64,000 bases of DNA, taken from the NCBI GenBank assembly GCA_016208105.1, contig JACQYS010000020.1, positions 124,001 to 188,000 on the forward strand, read 5' to 3'. Below the pieces are notes generated by a model. That model searched no databases, was not told the DNA's origin, and saw nothing but the letters and a program-made list of their open reading frames with translations. Position 1 is the stretch's first letter; each line of letters starts with the position of its first letter. This DNA is from Desulfovibrio sp. (GTDB lineage Bacteria; Desulfobacterota; Desulfovibrionia; Desulfovibrionales; Desulfovibrionaceae). The translations under genes were made by a program, and so were the position numbers. This document shows, one piece after another, positions 54,488 to 62,767 of this stretch.

Positions 54488-56184
54488 TCCGTTTTTCGCG
54501 ACAAGTTGGACCGGAAGCGGCTTTCCTGCGTTCGCACCTGGCCTTGAGCGGCCAATGCCCCAGCGTCGAAGACGCCTATGCCTGGTATCTGGCCCAACGA
54601 GACGAAAAGGGGTTCGAAACCCGTGTCATCCCTCTCTCCCAAGTGGACGGCTGGGAGTTTGGCGAATCCCCGCGCATGATGTATCACCGCAGCGGACGCT
54701 TTTTTGCCCTGGTGGGCGTCAGGGTGGAAACCACCTTCGGCCCGGTGAAAAGCTGGGACCAGCCCATCATCAATCAGCCCGAGATCGGCATCCTGGGTTT
54801 TCTGACCCGCAAGTTTGACGGCATCCCCCATTTCCTGGTGCAGGCCAAACGCGAACCCGGCAATATCAACGTGCTCCAGCTGGCTCCCACGGTGCAGGCC
54901 ACCTGGAGCAATTATACCCGCGTACACAAAGGCAAGGACACCCCATACCTGGAGTTCTTCACCAGCTCCATGCGCTCCAGGACCCTCCTGGACCATCTTC
55001 AGACCGAACAGGGCAGCCGTTTTCTGGGCAAACGCAACCGGAACATGATCGTGGAGACAACCCATGACATCGAGGTCAGAGATCCCTACAAGTGGATGAC
55101 CCTTGGCCAGATCAAGGCCCTGATGCACGTGGAGAACGTGGTCAACATGGATGCCCGCTCCGTGCTCTCGCTCATTCCCCTGGTGAACCTGGACGGTTGC
55201 CTCGATCCCTGCGGACTGGGAAGCTGGTGGGAGGCCTTGGGACAGCGAGGGTTGGCCCTGTGCAGCTCCACTTCCAATACCGGCCAGGAGCACTCCAGCA
55301 TGGAGGAGATTCTCGCCTGGCTGAACAACCTGAAAACCCGCCACTCCCTGAATATTTCCAGGGTGCCTCTGGACCAGCTGCGGCACTGGACCGCGGACGA
55401 TACCTCCATCCGCCACGAAACAGGCCAGCACTTCTCGATAATCGGCCTGGACGTTGAGGCCTGCTGCCGGGAAACGCTGCGCTGGTCTCAGCCCATCCTG
55501 CACCACCCGAAGCGGGGCTTGCGCGGGTTCCTGCTCAAGACCATAAACGGGGTGCTTCACTTTCTTGTTCGGGCCAGCCTGGAGCCGGGAAGCCACAACG
55601 GGGTGGAAGTCGGTCCAACCGTTTCCTGCAGCGACGCCCGGGAACGCCTTGGCGGCAGGCTCGCCCCCAAACTCCTCGAACTCTTCATCGACCCCGCCCC
55701 GGAAAATGTCTTCCATCGATGCGTCCAATCCGAAGAGGGTGGCCGGTTCCACCATTTCGAGAACGAGTACATTTTCCTGCACGCCCCTGACGGCATGTCC
55801 CACCCGGGTCCGCACTACCGCTGGATGAGCCTTGGTCAACTGCTCAGGCTGGCGCGCCATGCCCACGTGAACATGGAGGCCAGGAACCTGCTCTCCTGCC
55901 TGAGCGTCCTGCCTGAAACCGGTACGTGGCCCGACCAGTTGAAATCGGCCTCAAGCAACAGCGTGGCCAGGCTCCGGGCCGTTCCCGGCCGGAGAGATGC
56001 CAAGCGTACCAGCGGGCACTCTATGCAAAACGTCCAGGACCAGCTGTCACAGGACGCTGTACTACCTGATGTTTTGGCCAACGCGTCAACCAGGGCACAT
56101 CGTCTCGCGGTTGGCGATGCAGTGGGCTTTGCTGCCGGCTCGTCACAAACACACGATTCCGGATCTCCCGACAGCCAGGCATGA
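54484..56184 (+). CDS. NDP-hexose 2,3-dehydratase
   Basis: 566 residues made of two tandem copies of the family domain (about 35-210 and 300-455). Each copy has the repeated block W-x-QPI, GxxGFL and a HFLVQA or HFLVRA strand. This is the EvaA/TylCVI type, which removes water across C2-C3 of dTDP-4-keto-6-deoxyglucose in antibiotic deoxysugar pathways. The last about 90 residues are Ser/Thr/Gln-rich and are not conserved in the family to my knowledge. Finding it in a non-actinobacterial surface-glycan context is uncommon. ATGA coupling on both ends. Confidence 0.88.
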   Translation: MIRFSRQVGPEAAFLRSHLALSGQCPSVEDAYAWYLAQRDEKGFETRVIPLSQVDGWEFGESPRMMYHRSGRFFALVGVRVETTFGPVKSWDQPIINQPEIGILGFLTRKFDGIPHFLVQAKREPGNINVLQLAPTVQATWSNYTRVHKGKDTPYLEFFTSSMRSRTLLDHLQTEQGSRFLGKRNRNMIVETTHDIEVRDPYKWMTLGQIKALMHVENVVNMDARSVLSLIPLVNLDGCLDPCGLGSWWEALGQRGLALCSSTSNTGQEHSSMEEILAWLNNLKTRHSLNISRVPLDQLRHWTADDTSIRHETGQHFSIIGLDVEACCRETLRWSQPILHHPKRGLRGFLLKTINGVLHFLVRASLEPGSHNGVEVGPTVSCSDARERLGGRLAPKLLELFIDPAPENVFHRCVQSEEGGRFHHFENEYIFLHAPDGMSHPGPHYRWMSLGQLLRLARHAHVNMEARNLLSCLSVLPETGTWPDQLKSASSNSVARLRAVPGRRDAKRTSGHSMQNVQDQLSQDAVLPDVLANASTRAHRLAVGDAVGFAAGSSQTHDSGSPDSQA

Positions 56185-57146
56185 AACTGCTCGTCCTCGG
56201 AGTTTCCGACATTTTCCGGCGCAGGGTGCTCCCTGCCCTGGCTGCGACAGGGGTCTCCTCCCTGGACGTATGCTCCGCGTCGCATGTCCCGTGCGAGGCT
56301 CCTGCGGGAGTGCCCATGCGGACGTTCTCAGTCTACGAGGAGGCGCTCGCCCAGAGCGAAGCGCAGGCCGTCTACATCTCCACTTACAACGGCATGCATT
56401 CCCGGCTGGTTTTGGACGCTCTGGCCAGCGGCAGACACGTGGCCGTGGACAAACCCGCTTTCCTCAATGCGACGCAAGCCGATACGGCCCTTGATCTGGC
56501 CCGGTCACGCGGCTTGGTATTGGCTGAGGTCACGGTCTGGAATGAACATCCCCGGGCCGCAGCCATGAAACGTCTTTTCGAAGCGGTGGGAGGCCCCACC
56601 CGGCTTTCAGCGTGTTTTTCCTTCCCTCCCCTGCCCCCAGGCAATTTCCGCATGGACAAGGCCCTGGGCGGCGGCGCGTTCCTGGACCTGGGGCCCTATG
56701 CGGTGAGTCCCGGCCGATTCTTCTTCGGGTGCGCGCCGCTGGAAGTATGCTGCCACAGGCTGGGCAGTGCGGACGCCCAAGGGGAGGACTCCGGGGTGGA
56801 AACATCTTTCGCCTGTCTCTTCACCTATCCCGGAGGCCGGAGCTTCACGGGAGTATTCGGCTTTGATACGGGCTACGCCAACACCCTTCAGGTTCTGGGC
56901 CCCTGCCTGGCTGCCCGCATGGACCGTGCCTTCACCCCCCCGCCGGATCAACACCTGGAGATCGAATATAATGCGCCGCAGGGCTCTGGGCGGGAGAGTT
57001 TCGCACCGGCCGACCCCTTCACCCTGTTCTTCTCCCGCTTTTTTGCGGCCATACGAGCGGGAGACGGTTCGCAGTTCGCCCGAGCCCTGCGCGAAGACTC
57101 TCAGGTCTTGGCCAGACTGATCGCCGCAGCCAGCATGACGGCTTGA
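56181..57146 (+). CDS. Gfo/Idh/MocA-type sugar 3-ketoreductase
   Basis: 321 residues. N-terminal dinucleotide fold (KLLVLGVSDIFRRRVLPAL) and the VAVDKP motif near residue 92 (family EKP, with the catalytic lysine). The pattern G-x-x-D-x-x-RR-x-LPA resembles the C3-ketoreductases that follow 2,3-dehydratase in 2,6-dideoxysugar pathways (TylCII/SpnN/OleW types). It would reduce the diketo intermediate to a 2-deoxy sugar. Role assigned from family and neighbour. Confidence 0.82.
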   Translation: MKLLVLGVSDIFRRRVLPALAATGVSSLDVCSASHVPCEAPAGVPMRTFSVYEEALAQSEAQAVYISTYNGMHSRLVLDALASGRHVAVDKPAFLNATQADTALDLARSRGLVLAEVTVWNEHPRAAAMKRLFEAVGGPTRLSACFSFPPLPPGNFRMDKALGGGAFLDLGPYAVSPGRFFFGCAPLEVCCHRLGSADAQGEDSGVETSFACLFTYPGGRSFTGVFGFDTGYANTLQVLGPCLAARMDRAFTPPPDQHLEIEYNAPQGSGRESFAPADPFTLFFSRFFAAIRAGDGSQFARALREDSQVLARLIAAASMTA

Positions 57147-57168
57147 TCGAAACCACAGGAGCATCACC

Positions 57169-58266
57169 ATGACCATCCCCGTGTGGGGCTATCTCGACGA
57201 GTACGAATCCCTGCGCGAAGAGTTCCTTCAGGCGGTGGACAGTGTCTTTTCTTCGGGAAAGCTGATTCTCGGTCCCAATGTCGAGGCATTTGAGAAAGAG
57301 TTCGCCGCCTATTGCGGAACATCACACGGAGTCGGGTTGGACAACGGCACCAATGCCTTGACCCTGGCTCTTCTGGCAGCCGGCCTTAAGCCTGGCGGGG
57401 AAGTGGTCACCACGTCCAACACAGCCGTGCCCACCGTGGCTGCCATCGTGAACGCCGGGGGCGTCACCCGCTTTTGCGACATCGATCCCAGGACATATCT
57501 GATGGACCCGGCCCGTCTGGAGGCAGCCGTCACCCCGAAAACGGCCGCCATCGTTCCCGTCCACCTGTACGGGCAGATGGTCGACATGGAAGCGGTGAAC
57601 GCCGTGGCAAAAAAGCACGGACTGCTGGTGGTGGAGGACTGCGCCCAGGCCCATGGCGCAACCAGGCATGGCAACAAGGCGGGTTCGCTCTCCAGCGCGT
57701 CCGCCTTCTCCTTCTACCCCACCAAGCTGCTTGGCGCCTACGGCGACGGAGGCATGGCCCTCACCAATGATCCGGGGGTGGAGGCCAAGCTGCGCAGGCT
57801 GCGTTTCTACGGCATGGAGAAAACCTATTATTCCCTGGAACAGGGGTACAACTCCCGCCTGGACGAGGTCCATGCGGCCATGCTGCGCATAAAGCTTAAG
57901 GGCCTGGACGCCGCCATCGCCCGCCGCAGAAAGATCGCGGCCCGTTACGACGAGGCCCTGGCGGATTCGCCTTATGTTCTGCCTGCCACTGCTCCAGGCA
58001 ACGAACACGCCTATTACCTCTACGTGGTGCGCCACCAGGAGAGGGACAGGATCATGGAACAGCTGAAGCTCAAGGGGATTCTGCTCAACATAAGCTACCC
58101 ATGGCCAATCCACACCATGCCGGGCTATGCCCACCTTGGTTACCCCACGGGAGCTCTGCCTCACACCGAGGCCGCGGCAAAATGCATCTTCTCCCTGCCC
58201 ATGTACCCCGGGCTTACGCCCTCCGAGCAGGAGGAAGTCATCGACGCCCTTCTGCAACTGGCCTGA
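57169..58266 (+). CDS. DegT/DnrJ/EryC1/StrS sugar aminotransferase
   Basis: 365 residues, PLP dependent. The cofactor lysine is in SFYPTKLLGAYGDGG; VVEDCAQAHGA and GYNSRLDEVHAAML are typical. The 3-aminating members (FdtB, QdtB, EvaB, DesV) share this pattern. It would add an amino group to a ketosugar. A GGAG-type site lies before the ATG; 22 bp after the ketoreductase. Confidence 0.92.
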   Translation: MTIPVWGYLDEYESLREEFLQAVDSVFSSGKLILGPNVEAFEKEFAAYCGTSHGVGLDNGTNALTLALLAAGLKPGGEVVTTSNTAVPTVAAIVNAGGVTRFCDIDPRTYLMDPARLEAAVTPKTAAIVPVHLYGQMVDMEAVNAVAKKHGLLVVEDCAQAHGATRHGNKAGSLSSASAFSFYPTKLLGAYGDGGMALTNDPGVEAKLRRLRFYGMEKTYYSLEQGYNSRLDEVHAAMLRIKLKGLDAAIARRRKIAARYDEALADSPYVLPATAPGNEHAYYLYVVRHQERDRIMEQLKLKGILLNISYPWPIHTMPGYAHLGYPTGALPHTEAAAKCIFSLPMYPGLTPSEQEEVIDALLQLA

Positions 58267-58336
58267 CACGGTTCATCAAAGGACGCTCTTGGGCTTTGGT
58301 GAAGCACATCCCGAACAAGCCGCAGCAGGGGAACGA

Positions 58337-59494
58337 ATGCCCCCCCGCATAGCGGCATTGGTGCCTGCTGCGGGACTTTCCTCCCGCATGGACGGGTTCA
58401 AGCCGCTCATGCCCCTGCGCGACTCCACCGTGCTCGGCTGGGTGACCCGCACCCTGCGCAAGGCAGGAGTGGAGGACATTCTGGTTGTCGCCGGGCACAA
58501 TGCCAGCGAGGTTTATGCCGAGGCGGCCAGGCTCTCCATTACGTGCGTGGTCAACCGCGACTTCGAACAGGGTGAGTTCTCCTCGGTGCTGACCGGCATT
58601 TCCACGCTGCCAACAGATATCGACGCCGTCCTGGTTTTGCCGGTGGACATCCCCCTGGTGCGCCACCAGACCATTCGCACGCTTGCGGAGAGCTTCGGGG
58701 ACATGGCAATCGCGTACCCCACATTTCATGGACAGCGCGGACACCCCCTGTTCGTTGCAGCCAAATGCCTGCCCTATGTGTCCTCATGGAACGGCGCAGG
58801 CGGGTTGAGCGAGGCCTTGCGGGAGCTTGAAAAGCGTTTAGGCGCGGAAGATATTCCAGTGGCCGACGCGAACATCCTCTTCGATCTCGACACCCCGCAA
58901 GACTATCGGGAAGCCCTGCGCCGGGTTCGCCGCCTGAACCGCCCCACGCCTGAGGAGGCACTGGCTCTTCTTGAAATGCACTGCGTCAATGGCCGGGACT
59001 TGGCCCATGCGCACGCCGTGGCCCGGATCGCCCTGGCACTGGCCAGCGCCCTAAACGACGCCCGAGGCTGGCCATTGAACATGGATTTGACGCACTCCGC
59101 CGCCTTGCTTCACGACATCGCCAAGAGCCGCAAGAACCATGAGGCCCAGGGCGCGCGGATTCTCAATGCCGCCGGTTTCCCGGATGCGGCGAGCATAGTG
59201 GAGGCGCACCGCGACGTGAGCATCCCGGACATCGCCCCTATTACCGAGCGCGAGGTGGTCTACCTGGCCAACAAACTGGTGATGGGCGATTGGCCGGTGA
59301 ACATCCACAAGCGCTTCCAGGAGAAGCTGGACCGCTACGGGAACGACCCAAAGGCATTTTCAGCCATCAGCGGCCGCCGGGACAGGGCGCTGGCGATGCT
59401 GGAACGCGTGGAGCGGGAAACGGGAATGCCGCTCAAAGCCATCTTTGAGCGGGCCGGGCTCTACTATCCCCAAATGCAGCAATCCGACCTGTAG
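58337..59494 (+). CDS. MobA-like nucleotidyltransferase fused to an HD domain
   Basis: 385 residues from the ATG at 58337 (GGGGA upstream); the frame is open further back only as a shadow of the aminotransferase. Residues 1-195: nucleotide-transferase fold of MobA/MocA type (ALVPAAGLSSRMDGFKPLMPL in part, VLPVDIPLV, QRGHPLFV). Residues 225-330: HD phosphohydrolase domain (HAHAVARIAL, HSAALLHDIAKSRKNH). The first half resembles the enzymes that attach CMP or GMP to molybdopterin. The HD half could hydrolyse a nucleotide or phosphate ester. No molybdoenzyme gene is adjacent; it may or may not belong to the sugar locus (70-bp gap). Confidence 0.82.
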   Translation: MPPRIAALVPAAGLSSRMDGFKPLMPLRDSTVLGWVTRTLRKAGVEDILVVAGHNASEVYAEAARLSITCVVNRDFEQGEFSSVLTGISTLPTDIDAVLVLPVDIPLVRHQTIRTLAESFGDMAIAYPTFHGQRGHPLFVAAKCLPYVSSWNGAGGLSEALRELEKRLGAEDIPVADANILFDLDTPQDYREALRRVRRLNRPTPEEALALLEMHCVNGRDLAHAHAVARIALALASALNDARGWPLNMDLTHSAALLHDIAKSRKNHEAQGARILNAAGFPDAASIVEAHRDVSIPDIAPITEREVVYLANKLVMGDWPVNIHKRFQEKLDRYGNDPKAFSAISGRRDRALAMLERVERETGMPLKAIFERAGLYYPQMQQSDL

Positions 59495-59503
59495 GACTTT
59501 TGA

Positions 59504-59725
59504 CTACGCCTTTTTCAAAAAGCAGGTCTTCAACACCAGGCCCTTGACCTTGTCGGCATTGCATTCGATCTCGCCTTCGTTGGAGGTGAGGCGGATATTC
59601 TTGATGAGCGTTCCCCTCTTGAGGGTCACGGAACTCCCCTTCACCTTCAGGTCTTTGATGAGCGTGACGCTGTCGCCGTTTGAAAGGAGCGTTCCGTTGC
59701 TGTCCTTCACTTTCATATCATCCAT
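59504..59725 (-). CDS. PhnA-like small protein (C-terminal domain only)
   Basis: 73 residues from the ATG at 59725, chosen because AAGGAG lies seven bases upstream. VKDSNGTLLSNGDSVTLIKD and the all-beta pattern up to TCFLKK match the C-terminal domain of PhnA/YjdM. The zinc-ribbon N-terminal part of full-length PhnA (about 110 residues) is absent. PhnA was found near phosphonate genes but has no settled role. Convergent with the upstream gene with 9 bp between stops. Confidence 0.8.
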   Translation of the reverse strand: MDDMKVKDSNGTLLSNGDSVTLIKDLKVKGSSVTLKRGTLIKNIRLTSNEGEIECNADKVKGLVLKTCFLKKA

Positions 59726-60039
59726 ATCAGTGCTCCTTGCTTTCGAGCTGGGGTTTTGGAAGCTGGCGCCTTGACCGGTCTCACGCCGGCACGACCCATA
59801 CGAACCAGGGGTTTTCATGTCCAATCAAATGTTTCCCCTCTTTGCGGGACACCTCAAACTTCGAAGGAGGGCCTGGGGACTTCTGTCTTTGGACGCAGTT
59901 CCAGCTCCAACCGTCAACTGACAAGGTTCTCTCCATTTCTGCCGCGAGCATCGCCAACCTTTTTCACTTTTCAGATGGCTATTGGCCATATCGGCTACGT
60001 TTTGGCGCGGGCATGAGTCCGAGAAAACCGCGCAAGCAT
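59726..60039. other. Upstream region of the PhnA-like gene
   Basis: 314 bp without a gene I can support. It should contain the promoter of the PhnA-like gene. A short inverted repeat ATGGC-TATTG-GCCAT is seen near 59973. Nothing else is recognised. Confidence 0.45.
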
Positions 60040-60082
60040 GCGAGAAAAAGGAAGCGCCCCGTCTCTTTCGAAACGGGGCGCT
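60040..60082 (-). terminator. Rho-independent terminator of the orphan unit
   Basis: Minus strand: a 10-bp perfect GC-rich stem (AGCGCCCCGT / ACGGGGCGCT) with a 10-base loop, followed by TCCTTTTTCT. Confidence 0.85.
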
Positions 60083-60356
60083 GGAGTTGAAGACCTTTTG
60101 GTATTGAGGCGGGAACTACTTGTTCCGGCTATGTTTTTTCAGTTCTTACTCTTTAACGAAATCTTGTTCTTGGTGTCTTGCTAACAGGGACTCTCTTATC
60201 CGTAGCGCATGATGACGGTCACTCCGTCTGGTTTGCCTGGGCTGACGGGTTTCTCCCGTTGCTTCCGAGGCCTGGTATGGCGCTACTTCTTACGCTGCTC
60301 GTCCAAATGACCCAATGGTGTTCCCTCCGCTGAGGTTCAACAAATATCCTTGGACA
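60040..60356 (-). ncRNA. Candidate non-coding or leader RNA transcription unit
   Basis: On the minus strand a promoter (60391-60364) and a strong terminator (60082-60040) frame about 315 nt with no convincing reading frame. Local hairpins are visible: ACGGG-AGAAA-CCCGT, GACGG-AGTGA-CCGTC and GGAAC-AAGTA-GTTCC. Three tiny frames (up to 16 codons) are possible and one begins close to a GGAGGG site. No known RNA family was recognised by eye; SRP, tmRNA, RNase P and common riboswitch cores do not fit. Confidence 0.45.
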
Positions 60357-60363
60357 CGAGTTT

Positions 60364-60391
60364 AAAATAAGTAGTGAATGATTCTTGTCCA
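60364..60391 (-). promoter_or_regulatory. Sigma-70-like promoter of the orphan unit
   Basis: Minus strand: -35 TGGACA (60391-60386), 16-bp spacer, -10 TATTTT (60369-60364). Predicted start near 60356. Confidence 0.55.
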
Positions 60392-60547
60392 GAGCAGGGA
60401 GCAAGAAAAAGGGAAGGTATTTGAGCAGTGCATCGGCACTGCGAAAGCGTTGCGCACTGAACAGATCTGCCAGCGTTTACCCTGTCACATAGGGCGCTTA
60501 GCTCCTCCCGGAAGTGGAGTCACCCCAGAACGACTGACGTTTCTGAC
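60392..60547. other. 3' region of the ligase gene
   Basis: 156 bp between the orphan-unit promoter and the ligase stop. A 7-bp hairpin GCAGTGC-ATCG-GCACTGC near 60425-60442 followed (minus) by a T-rich run further on may end the ligase transcript. No gene seen. Confidence 0.4.
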
Positions 60548-61801
60548 TCAATCGTAGGTTCTGCAGTCTTCGAGCTTTTTTGCCCCTTCAGGGAAGGCCT
60601 CGGCCGTGCAGGCCTTCAGTTCCGGGCGTATCTTGCATTTGGACTTGAACGCTTCACGCAGGGCGTCCTCATCGACAGGTGAGGTGCAGTGGTACCGCAG
60701 GCAAAGCTTGTCCGTCCCGCCTGGATTGTCCACCACCACCTGCCAGGAGGCGATGCCCGGGAACTGGGCCACGGCCTCAGCCACCTGCGCCAGATAAATG
60801 AACTGGCCTTTCACCTTGGCGGTGTCGTCCACCCGGCCCAGAATGCCCGTGAGCTTGGGCGCGGTCCGGCCGCAGGGGCACTTGTCCACGTTCAGAGAGG
60901 AAAGATCGCCGGTGGCCAGACGAATAAGCGGATAGTCCTTGCAGAAAGGCGTGAACACCACCTCGCCCACCTCGCCCGGCGGCACGGGAAGCCCGGTCTG
61001 CGGGTCGCAGATTTCCAACACGCCCCGGCTGGAAACGTGCATGCCCCCGAGTTCCCGGCATTCGTAGGCCATGGCGCCCACGTCCGCGGAGCCGTACCCC
61101 TGGCGGATCACCATGCCAAACATCTCCTCCACTTCCCTGCGCAGCGTTTCGGAAAGACGCTCCGCCGCCACGAACCCCACCCGCAGCTGAAAGTCCCGCT
61201 TGGGATCAAGGCCCATTTCCCGCGCTTTTTCACCTATGGAACGCAGATAGCTGGTCATGCCCACAAAGCCCGTGACTGGCAGGTTCCTCATAAGCTCGAT
61301 CTGGACCGGAGTGTTGCCAGGCCCGGCAGGGATAACGGCGCAGCCAAGCTGGTTCAGAGGTTCTTCGAACATCATCCCGGCCGGTGTGAGGTGGTAGCTG
61401 AAGGTCATCTGCACCAGATCGCCGGCGCGAAATCCGGCCGCATGGAAAGCCTCGGTCCAGCCCCAGTAGTCCGGCTCGCGGCTTTCCGGATCGTAGAGCG
61501 GGCCAGGGGACTGATAGACATGGCGAAGCCGGCCGAAATCCACGCTCAGAAGGCCACCCAGCCTCTCTCCATTGGCCTGAAGGCCCAGAAGATCCTTTTT
61601 CCTAAGCACCGGGATGCGGGAAAAGGCGTCCATTCCGGTAATATCGGCAGGGACAAGCCCGGCACGCTCCATGCGGGAGCAAAAGGCCGGGGCCTTGGCG
61701 TAGGCGTGGGCAACAAGCTCCTGGACGCGGGCGAGCAGCCGGGCCTCACGCTGGGCCGGGGGCAGGGTCTCAAAGTCGTGGTAGGGATGCTCCGTGGTCA
61801 T
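60548..61801 (-). CDS. Phenylacetate-CoA-ligase-like adenylate-forming enzyme
   Basis: 417 residues from the ATG at 61801 (GGAGG four bases upstream). PaaK family of acyl-CoA ligases: HDFETLPPAQREARLLARVQ (20 residues) at the start, YQSPGPLYDPES, RQGYGSADVGAMAYEC and the GRVDDTAKVKGQFIYL hinge region. Activates an aromatic or other carboxylic acid to its CoA thioester. It follows an ABC-transporter ATPase in the same operon, so substrate uptake and activation may be linked. The usual PaaK P-loop-like motif is not canonical (SPGPLYDP), so phenylacetate itself is not assured. Confidence 0.85.
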   Translation of the reverse strand: MTTEHPYHDFETLPPAQREARLLARVQELVAHAYAKAPAFCSRMERAGLVPADITGMDAFSRIPVLRKKDLLGLQANGERLGGLLSVDFGRLRHVYQSPGPLYDPESREPDYWGWTEAFHAAGFRAGDLVQMTFSYHLTPAGMMFEEPLNQLGCAVIPAGPGNTPVQIELMRNLPVTGFVGMTSYLRSIGEKAREMGLDPKRDFQLRVGFVAAERLSETLRREVEEMFGMVIRQGYGSADVGAMAYECRELGGMHVSSRGVLEICDPQTGLPVPPGEVGEVVFTPFCKDYPLIRLATGDLSSLNVDKCPCGRTAPKLTGILGRVDDTAKVKGQFIYLAQVAEAVAQFPGIASWQVVVDNPGGTDKLCLRYHCTSPVDEDALREAFKSKCKIRPELKACTAEAFPEGAKKLEDCRTYD

Positions 61802-61865
61802 GGGGCCTCCTGGCCGGATATCCTTATTCCGCACATACTAGCACACTGTAATATAAGGGTTTCCA

Positions 61866-61911
61866 AAGGGCCATTGGCCCTTCGGCCGCCGGAGGCCTGT
61901 TCGCGCCTCCG
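61866..61911 (-). promoter_or_regulatory. Tandem hairpins between transporter ATPase and ligase genes
   Basis: Two stems in succession: AAGGGCC-ATT-GGCCCTT (61866-61882) and CGGAGGC-N8-GCCTCCG (61890-61911), the second abutting the ATPase stop codon. They may lower read-through into the ligase gene. No T-tract. Confidence 0.45.
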
Positions 61912-62709
61912 CTACCCCAGCCAACGCTTGCGTCTGCGGTAGTGTTTGACATCCCGGTAGTCGCGCTTCTGGCCGCCTCGGGAGAGCCCCAGGTAGAACT
62001 CCTGAACATCGGGATTGTTCAAAAGCGTCTGGGATTCTCCCTCAAGCACGATGCGTCCGTTTTCCATGATAAAGCCGCTGTGGGCAATGTTCAGGGCCGC
62101 CCTTGCGTTCTGCTCCACCAAAAGGATGGTGGCCCCGGATTCTTGGTTTACCCGGGCGATGATCTCGAAAATCTCTTCCACCAAAAGCGGGGCCAGGCCA
62201 AGGGACGGCTCGTCCAGCAAAAGGAGCCTCGGTTTGGCCATAAGGGCGCGGCCTATGGCCAGCATCTGCTGCTCGCCGCCGGACATGTAGCCAGCCAGCT
62301 GTTTGCGGCGCTCCTTGAGCCGGGGGAAATACCCGTAGACCATCTCCAGGGAATCGGCCTTTTCCGAGCTAGGCCTCGTGTACCCACCGCAGCGAAGGTT
62401 GTCCTCCACGGTCATGTCCTGAAAGACCCGCCTCCCCTCCATCACCTGGAAAACCCCGGTCCGGACGATTTTCTCCGGTGATAGCCGGTGGATGGGCGAG
62501 CCATCGAAGAGAACCCGCCCATCCGTGATCTTGCCTTCCTCACCGACCAGAAGCCCGGAAATGGCCTTGAGCGTGGTGGATTTACCAGCCCCGTTGGCGC
62601 CCAACAGAGCCGTTATCCGCCCGTCAGCGGCCGTGAGCGACAACCCCTTGAGCACAAGGATCACGTCGTTGTACACGACCTCGAGATTCTCAACGCAGAG
62701 CAGATCCAC
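61912..62709 (-). CDS. livF: Branched-chain-amino-acid-type ABC transporter ATPase (second system)
   Basis: 265 residues from a GTG at 62709 with GGAGG five bases upstream, so that the protein begins just before LCVENLEVVYND. Walker A GANGAGKST, signature MSGGEQQM, Walker B LLLLDEPSLGLAP. The C terminus has an extra basic tail of about 30 residues (RGGQKRDYRDVKHYRRRKRW, 20 residues) not usual in LivF. Part of a second liv-type importer; substrate probably the acid used by the ligase next door (inference). Confidence 0.9.
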   Translation of the reverse strand: MDLLCVENLEVVYNDVILVLKGLSLTAADGRITALLGANGAGKSTTLKAISGLLVGEEGKITDGRVLFDGSPIHRLSPEKIVRTGVFQVMEGRRVFQDMTVEDNLRCGGYTRPSSEKADSLEMVYGYFPRLKERRKQLAGYMSGGEQQMLAIGRALMAKPRLLLLDEPSLGLAPLLVEEIFEIIARVNQESGATILLVEQNARAALNIAHSGFIMENGRIVLEGESQTLLNNPDVQEFYLGLSRGGQKRDYRDVKHYRRRKRWLG

Positions 62710-62767
62710 CAGGGCCTCCAGACTGTTGCAGCGGGGCAATTCTAAGGGGCGTGCCCCCCTCCACGAA

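Noticed and set aside
60241-60300. SRP-RNA-like CGGAAGCA string in the orphan RNA
   Set aside because: The surrounding asymmetric loop and tetraloop of the SRP hairpin are not present.
60219-60404. 61-codon minus-strand frame inside the orphan transcription unit
   Set aside because: Its start lies upstream of the predicted promoter and it lacks a ribosome site and family resemblance.
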